Shown here one piece after another: positions 57,385 through 64,000 of a DNA stretch of 64,000 nt. Position numbers and translations under genes: made by a program. The DNA comes from Aquatica leii. Taxonomy: Eukaryota > Arthropoda > Insecta > Coleoptera > Lampyridae. The stretch spans positions 226,818,532 to 226,882,531 of the forward strand of contig CM069432.1 of the NCBI GenBank assembly GCA_035610365.1. Reading direction: 5' to 3'. The notes beneath the pieces are model-generated. The model was given only the letters and a program-made list of their open reading frames with translations, was not told the origin of the DNA and did not search any database. The first letter of the stretch is position 1. The number at the start of each line of letters is the position of its first letter.

Positions 57385-58050
57385 AAGTGTGCCATGGCAA
57401 ATGAATTTCAAATCATACTGTCTTAATTGTTTTTTTTTACATTAGGAATAGAAATAAAGGAAACACTATTTTGGTTAGTTTAGGCTTTAGAAATATAGTT
57501 CAGTGGGTAATAACTTATTTTGTCGCAAATAAAATCTTGCAACTAAAAATAAACTATAATTACCTATTTTAAAAAAAGATTAGAGATAATTCAAAAATTC
57601 TAGTACCGCTTGCAAAATAATAAGTTCGCACAAAAACGGATTAGTCCAAAATCTGCAATAACGACCGAATGTCCTTTTGGGTCATAAAACATTTGGTGAA
57701 CACTGACGCCAATAACAACTTTACAGTAGTAAATGCACAAATACTATATACCTTATGATTATAAGCGACTTTCGGCTTAGACCGCGTCGTAGTTAAACAC
57801 CCAGACTTAGGCTTGGTCGTAGTCTCTTCTTGAGAGTCAATACAAGTAGTAGAACGTGGCCTTTGCCGTATTGTGTATTTGTGAACTCACGCAAACTGAC
57901 GTTTTGCAAGACATTGCAGCTTGCATATTCAGAGTGGTAAATATCACTGAAGCAAAAAGTATAGCGATTAGCGTGTCTTTTCCAAGAAAGTTAGTTTTTG
58001 CCTTAAAGGATGTAATACTGGTAGCCAGAACTTTCTGAATCTTGAACCGT
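57385..58050. other. stretch without a supported gene
   Basis: The 57856-58038 plus-strand frame (MAFAVLCICELTQTDVLQDI...) has no recognised motif. Its downstream edge touches the Penelope fragment and it may be part of an unrecognised repeat. Confidence 0.3.
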
Positions 58051-58054
58051 CTTT

Positions 58055-58294
58055 TCAGTTTATATTACATCGATGTTTTTGTATTTCCACAGCTTTGCGG
58101 ATTAGTATGGGAAAGTAGAAAGGAGTTCTATCCAACACTTTAGTTTGGTCAAAGTTTAGCGTGTGTTCTTGGTTCCACACGTGTTCTGTCACTGCTGATT
58201 TTGTAACTCTGCGGTGTTTGCAGTCAGGCATATGTTCTTTTACCCTAACTTCAATAGGCGTCCCGTCTGTCTTATATATCCAGAGGAACAACAA
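58055..58294 (-). pseudogene. Penelope-like GIY-YIG fragment
   Basis: The minus-strand frame reads IYKTDGTPIEVRVKEHMPDC, SAVTEHVWNQEHTLNFDQTK, YFPILIRKAVEIQKH. It aligns in wording with the GIY-YIG domain at 49807-50304 (SAVAEH...GH.IDFD, R.SIEIIKH). The N-terminal GVY motif is lost; catalytic Arg (VRVKEH) and Glu (VEIQKH) positions remain. A different copy, opposite strand. Confidence 0.6.
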
Positions 58295-58684
58295 ATTTTG
58301 TCATGAGGCGTCGGGCGCGCGTTGATAAAATGCGTGTATGCACTGAGTCTTAGTTATGTCAAAAATAAGTTGTTGAAGACACAAGAAAAAAAACACTTAT
58401 TTGTGAAGTTTAAACTAGAATCATTAACTCCACGTAGTAGAGTTTGTACAATTATAAAATCCAAATTTAGTGTACAAGATGATTGATTGAGGACCATAAT
58501 ATAACCAAACCATTCAGCGCATAACCAGATTTACGTTTTTATGTTCAAAATATCTTCAAATCATATTTACCATTAAGTATCAAACTGATCTGTTATAAAT
58601 ACAGTTTTTGGGCAGAAACATTCTTATTAAAATCATCTAACAGGTGAAAAAAACGAATAACAATTATATATTAGTAATTAGGTT

Positions 58685-58740
58685 ACATATTTCGGCCACG
58701 GCTTAAGATAGTGGCTATCTTCAGGCACACAAAATGATTA
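58685..58740 (-). repeat. Penelope-like terminal motif
   Basis: The minus strand reads GTGCCTGAAGATAGCCACTA then CTTAAGCCGTGGCCGAAATATG, the CTGAAGA...CGAAA pattern of Penelope pLTRs. It lies 390 bp 5' (on the minus strand) of the GIY-YIG fragment at 58055-58294. Confidence 0.4.
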
Positions 58741-59510
58741 GAACCGACGTAGAAATGGCAAAATAAAATTATTCGTGTTAAGTATGATAAAATATTTTCT
58801 AGCATTTAACATTTAAATTTAAAGAACCATAATTATTTTTAAAATGAAATTTAAGATTTTGAATAAACATAACAACAGTGCTGTACTTAACAAATTGACG
58901 ACGTAATATTTCTTTAATTTAGAAACATTCCTGATTCAATCAAAATAGTTATTAGTAGGTAATCGACAAAATATATAAAATTTACTAATTGTTTGGTAAC
59001 ACTATGTTTTTTGGTAAACACATTTTTTGTAATTTCTACAATCGGCATTTTTTGCAAAAATTCTTCAACCAAAAATTAGTTGAAATGCTTCTGTTATGTT
59101 TACTTATACTTTTCTTTTCTAACATGTCAACGAATGTTATATAACAACTTTTTTTCTTGCTAGCAGCTAAATTTTCTATATATACGATTATATAACAATG
59201 TGCAAAAATTATTTGAATTTGTATTGCAATTATTTTCTGTATTGTCTTTATTGTCGTCAATGTTGGATTGGCAATATGACTTCACAATTCCTTTTTTTGT
59301 CATCTTTTACTTTCAAATTATCAATACTATTAGAAAGAAAATTGTTACTTCTCTTTGGATACTTGATGGTAGTATGGAAATAAAGACACTTAGTAAAAAT
59401 ACAATAAGAACTGACAAAAAAAATTATTGTAAACGTATTTTTGTACAGCCAACATCGCAAACTTCAGTATTCGTTCGTTAGTGTAGCTACGTAATGGGCG
59501 GAAAAAGGTC
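58740..59510. other. AT-rich stretch, no gene seen
   Basis: Overlapping frames on both strands near 59036-59481 are low-complexity and mutually exclusive; none resembles a known protein. Confidence 0.35.
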
Positions 59511-59514
59511 TAGA

Positions 59515-59860
59515 GTGGCAAAATGAAAACTAGAAATCCACATACAACTAAGTGCTTAAATAAAGTTAATTATTATATTAGAACGAGTAACGAACAAGTG
59601 GAAAAATAATTTAAGCATTTTTGAAATTTAGTTAAATTAAGAAAAAAACGATGTTAAAGTTATTGTCGAATTTGACAGATTTCATATGTATTTTTTTTTT
59701 TATTTTTTCAAAAAAGAATGTAATTTTATAAAAAGCAGCACAAAAAATAATGTACGTTGCTCTCGTCTAAAGTATCATAGCATAACTCACTAACATGCAA
59801 CGTTCGTTATGCTGTGCCTTAGTTTCGACCCATGTTACGTAAATTACTAATTATAGGCTC
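59515..59860 (+). repeat. dispersed repeat of unknown type, copy 2
   Basis: Diverged copy of 49390-49790, same orientation, sharing AATTTGACAGATTT, AGAATGTAATTTTA, AATGTACGTTGCT, AGTATCATAGCATA, CATGCAACG and TACGTAAATTACTA. Confidence 0.55.
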
Positions 59861-59869
59861 TATAGCATT

Positions 59870-62200
59870 TTACTTAGAATTAGAGTGATAAAGTTTTTAA
59901 TTTTTCCAAAAGATCCAGTTTTAAACAAATATTGCGTTTTCACAATAATTCTTAATTTCTTTATTCTATAGGCAATTCAATTTAAGACTCCAGCGCTTCC
60001 ATGGGTAATCGGCGATCTACCGTTGGAATGATAAAAGTTATAATCACCTTTATTACTTAGTTCTGTTTACTGTTGTTAAGCTTTTTTCTAAAAATTAAAG
60101 TTTAATATTACTTTAAGGTCTAAAATTTACTTACAACTCAATTTACAACTTGTATACTTGAATTGGGCACTTAATTGTAAAGTTAGTGTCTAAGAAATTT
60201 CAATATAATTTTGCATATAGTTACGTTATTTTCTGAACCTCAATAGCATGGAGTTACAACTATATCGTATAATAAAGTTATTAACTAATAAATAATAAGT
60301 AAAAAAATATAAACACAGAAACAAAAGTAAAAAGAATAGTACTATCTTACCTCTAGAGTTTATTAATATACTTACTTACACTGTGCAAAAACTACTTTTT
60401 AATGTCGTTTTCATCCCACTTGGATTAAAAATGTTTCATTTCAAATAAAGAACTACATTTGTCAGATTACCATCAGCATTTTAAATTTAATAGCGAACGC
60501 AATTTTTTTGCAAAAAAATTTTTATGCTGAATTTTACGTTTTAAGGTTTGATTCAGAAAAATGTAATTTGTGTGTGTGTCTGTCTACGTGTGGGCGTGTG
60601 TAACAATGTACCCACAATAACTGTCGAACTAAAAGTTCTAGTAACTTAAAATTTCTCTCGGTTCTATCAAAAGATGGGTCACATAAAGAAACCGAAAGTG
60701 GATGTATCCGCCATTTTTAACAGTTTATCTTTTATAATTTTGTACGTATGTATGTAAATTATTCGAATTATTTTTGCAGTTTCTTATAGAAATAATTCTT
60801 CCAAACTGTTTATTCAAATAAATTTTTTTTCTAATATTAACAGTTTGTTAGATATTTGATTTATAATTTAAAATGAATTCCAAATATAATCTAGGTTCGA
60901 ATCCTGCCTGCGACGATTTAAAAAAAATGATACACTAAACTGGAAAGCAGTTTCGAGGCGCACAAATATAGGGGTTAGTCGATATGATAACATAACCTTA
61001 ATTTACCGTATTTTGGTTACATCTTAATGAAATCGAGGAGAATAATTTCAAAAAAATTATAGCTTACTAGAAAGTCAATACACACGTAGTACATATTACT
61101 TCAAAGTGGATGGAATGAAAAAAAAATTTAAATAAAAACTTTCTAATGTGTTACTTACTTTTACTATTATTTCTTTTAAGCAAATAAAATTATAAACCTA
61201 AGTTTTCTGAATTCTCTATAGGTATTCTTTTGACTTGAATGTTTTTTTTCAACTTGAAAATAAAAAATATGTAGAAATTCCTTATAAGAAAGTCGTGTGG
61301 TGACCACACCAGTTTTTTTAATAACTCATTATTACCATCAGTTTAAATATTGTCGTCAATATTATTTAATTTATTTAATTTCCTTGTTAACTTATCTTTT
61401 TTTCTAGGTACACTGACTTAAATGAACCTTTAGTTTTATTTGCCACTTGCCATTACTTGTTTTACTATTACTATTTTCTTTTTAATTTTTGTTTTAGTTG
61501 TAATAATTTTTTATCTAAACGATCTTTATTTATTTTTACCATCTTTTTAAATCGTTTAAATCGTTTCTTCTTTTCGATCTTTCATGTTATTTACATGTGA
61601 ATTCGTATCTATAAAAAGTTCTTTCTTCATCTAGTCTTCTTCAGTCCTTTTTACTAGATAACATACATTTTGCCATTGATTTACACAAACATTTGCAAAC
61701 TTTTTTTGTATAAAGCGTCCAGGCGTCCTACCAGACGGACAAAAAGTCCTGCTGGCAGAACATAATTTTTCTTAGACGATTTCAGATGTAAGTGGTTCTC
61801 TTAGCAGGATAGGAATAGTTTGATTCAACATAAATAATCTATTGTAAAAGCTTCATCCAGCTTAGATTAAAAGTTAAAGGTTTTAACTTGTTTTCTGTCA
61901 AAAATCAGAGACGTTATAGAATGTAGTTAAAACAAAAATTACTATCGAGTTACGTTCCTTTAAAGGTATAATTACTGATAAACCTAGAAAAAGTATTTTT
62001 ATTATATCCTTTGTATTTACTTGTTGCGGCACGCTTTCGCAAGAAAAATCAAGGCGTTTTTGCTGATTCACAGCAGGTATCCTCGGGGAAAAAATTGAAC
62101 CACAGTCACCCGATAATGTTAAAAATAAGTACTTGTATCGTAAATTTAATACTCAGTACTTTATTTATATGTTTTTGCAGTATATAATACTCATCTTCGT
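59870..62200. other. AT-rich stretch with one tRNA-like box, no gene
   Basis: Nothing coding. At about 60890-60902 the string GGTTCGAATCC equals a pol III B box (T-arm of tRNA), followed by CTGCCTGCGACGA. No A box, anticodon arm or acceptor partner is present upstream, so this is not a tRNA gene; it may be the head of a tRNA-derived SINE or chance. Confidence 0.35.
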
Positions 62201-62205
62201 AAAAA

Positions 62206-63240
62206 GACCCGGGTCGACTCCATGGATGTAAAAGTTTACAGCAGCTATCAGCCTCTGCAAAAGTTGCAGAAACTCTTAAAAGTGATTTGTTGAATACTGC
62301 TGAGAGTGAAGCTGGCTCCAAAAGTCTCAGTAACGATAAACGTAATGAAGTACGTTCAACAATCGATGAAAATAATTGTGCTATTGCACATGAAACCACA
62401 TGGGAGATTGTGGAAGTAAAAATCCATGTGAAGTTCGATCTAAAATAAAATGTAGACAATGTTACTGCAATAAAAGAGTAAAATTTTTGGCTAACAATTT
62501 TTGCAGTGGATAATATAGACTATTTTCTGGAAAATACTAGGCGTTGTTCAAACTATAATAATAAAGCTAAAAATAAATGAAGAAAAAAATTCTTTGACTA
62601 AAAAAAGTGACAGCTCAAGTTTAGTGTTAGAACAACAACAGCATTGCGGCTGACTAAAAATGCTACGGATTAGGACGTATTGTAGTTGAAGATGCCTTGT
62701 TTGGTCAGTAAAAACAGCAGTAGAACTATTCCGTTGAGGCTTATTTTTTATAGGAATGGTAAATGTTGCAGTTAGAAACTTAAAAACTCGAAAAAAAAAC
62801 AACACGGTGCTAGTGTAACAATCGTCGATGTCATTGAATTAGTTGCACTTGCATGGCGTAATGCTAAAACATACACATTTCTTAGAACGCCCTGGAACTG
62901 CTCTTAAACACTATACCTATGTAAAACCGAGAATGCATAAAAACACAACAACTTATTTACGTCAAGTGGGGTTAGTATTGGAACAGAGTTGGTTTACACA
63001 GAATTGGAAGCACAGATTATATGTCTCGTTTCTTAGAATTATAGGAACCAACGCATATTCAGTACTTTAAGAATTATGCTAAAATTAGAAATAATTCGAC
63101 TTATCAGATATTAAACCACCTGGAAAATGTGGAAAAAAATGCTTCCCAAGCTGTCGCCAATCCAAATCATATATTACAAGAGTTTAATTTTTCTGAACAG
63201 CATAGATGAAAAACGAGTTCAACGCAAGCGTGTTATTTGA
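62206..63240 (+). pseudogene. unidentified coding-like relic
   Basis: Broken plus-strand frames have non-random composition: SAKVAETLKSDLLNTAESEA and RSTIDENNCAIAHETTWEIV near 62260-62420, ASVTIVDVIELVALAWRNAK near 62810, and QILNHLENVEKNASQAVANP near 63100. The middle piece resembles the segment after the DDE_1 core in pogo/Tigger-type transposases ('v.iidai..l..aW..v...ti..cf'), but the rest was not recognised. Stops and shifts are frequent. Most likely another decayed transposon; the family is uncertain. Confidence 0.25.
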
Positions 63241-63647
63241 TTACGTATTCGAAACAAACAACAAATGTATTGTTTTAATTTTTGGTTTTTATTTTTTTCT
63301 TAATACAATTAGTTTTTCGTAATTTTTTGTTGTTTTTTAAATTATATTTCTGGGTGGTCTGACGTTTTAACATTAACTGCGGTTAGTGCAGTAGCAAACA
63401 ATATGCGGTGTGTTCGTTCTTTCCAAATATAGTGGCAACATAGTACTGCGTTTACTTTGGTTTGTTTAATTTTATTATGGTATATAATTTTGTTTTTATT
63501 AATACTTTATTGCATGAGATGTCACGTTTGATGAACTAGGTAACTTGCATGTTCCATAAGAATTACAGAATGGAGTATAAATATTTTGTAGACCTTGTCA
63601 AATACTAATAAGGCATTATTTATAAAATCTAAATAACTTCTTAATGT

Positions 63648-63700
63648 ACGAGGGTCATTATTTATTTACCTTGAAACGGGCCGCTATGTTTTTGTTGGTA
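63648..63700 (+). repeat. possible mariner terminal repeat
   Basis: TACGAGGGTCATTATTTATT followed by TACCTTGAAACG. Mariner elements of the SETMAR type begin with TA plus a CGAGGG/CGAGGT-type terminal repeat. If real, the element would extend to the right, beyond the window. No transposase frame lies between here and 64000. Confidence 0.3.
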
Positions 63701-64000
63701 TCGCAGGAATTTTAAAATCGTTTATTTTGAATTGTTGTTCTGAACGTATTAAAATGATTTCGCAAACGTATTTGTGTGTTATTATTGTTATTATAATGAG
63801 ATACATTACTTTTTACTTCAAAATTATTTAGAAATAATTTAAAAACTGAAGTTAATAACAAACTTCTTGAAAATAATGAAAAAACCCATTTTTTCTATTT
63901 TCATGCAAGAGGTTTTAAACAAGTAATAACAAATTACACAATCTTATAAAATATTATTTTTTATTCATTTATTTACTTGACTAAGCAAGTGTCTATTAAT

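Noticed and set aside
59036..59481. Overlapping frames on both strands
   Set aside because: Low-complexity hydrophobic strings with no conserved motif; mutually exclusive on opposite strands.
60880..60925. tRNA gene suggested by GGTTCGAATCC
   Set aside because: Only the T-arm box is present. No A box, anticodon stem or pairing acceptor arm could be found upstream.

Overview
The window is eukaryotic nuclear DNA from an insect. The evidence is a very AT-rich, gene-poor background, spliceosomal introns as short as 56 bp, and dense relics of insect-type transposons (piggyBac, Tc1/mariner, Harbinger, pogo/Tigger-like, Helitron, Crypton-like, Penelope, BEL/Pao). A beetle would fit, but nothing seen fixes the order. 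No rRNA, intact tRNA, CRISPR array or bacterial-type gene was seen. Apart from the small peptide genes, nearly every stretch with coding signal is transposon-derived and broken.

The only plausible host genes form a scattered family of six short secreted peptides, all on the minus strand (about 23.5, 31.6, 32.0, 33.0, 38.7-40.6 and 52.5 kb). Each has a signal peptide and a terminal module with two cysteines exactly 10 residues apart, in the pattern C-x2-G-x7-C-R. The same spacing occurs in bee secapin. In five members the first exon stops at a phase-1 GT donor just after the second Cys. For two of them a homologous tiny second exon is visible that adds only Lys-stop, giving a ...Gly-Lys end that suggests C-terminal amidation. 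Three first exons have no recognisable partner exon nearby. This family is the best candidate for an undescribed system here.

Layout. 0-0.75 kb: 5' end of a piggyBac-like element (minus). 1-6.4 kb: nested relics of mariner, BEL/Pao and Tc1-like elements. 9-10.1 kb: relic of an unnamed insect transposon protein. 11.5-12.8 kb: Crypton-like tyrosine recombinase relic, then two MITE-like palindromes. 14.36-16.47 kb: Helitron with both ends intact, followed by a TTAA MITE. 17.3-19.6 kb: Penelope-like element. 19.86-21.38 kb: near-intact mariner-like transposon with very similar terminal repeats. 24.8-29.8 kb: two decayed mariner-like elements, a non-LTR retrotransposon tail and an unnamed element. 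29.9-31.5 kb: a 1.6-kb fold-back element abutting the peptide cluster. 33.4-36.6 kb: tandem duplication, piggyBac C-terminus, RT and other relics. 39.4-40.0 kb: second copy of the TTAA MITE, inside an inferred peptide-gene intron. 41.29-42.79 kb: a second fold-back element of 1.5 kb. 43.4-50.3 kb: DDE transposase relic, hAT-like terminus, psq/pogo relic with a PHD-like end, and a Penelope GIY-YIG domain. 50.73-51.92 and 55.42-56.58 kb: two related solo LTRs, each with a perfect 4-bp target duplication. 53-57.4 kb: mariner and Harbinger relics. 58-64 kb: sparse repeats.

The transposon layers give relative ages. One solo LTR sits between parts of a Harbinger gene and the other inside a Penelope tail. 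One MITE lies in an inferred peptide-gene intron. A fold-back element lies just downstream of a peptide exon that lacks its 3' exon. Family names were recognised by reading the translations; no database search was run.
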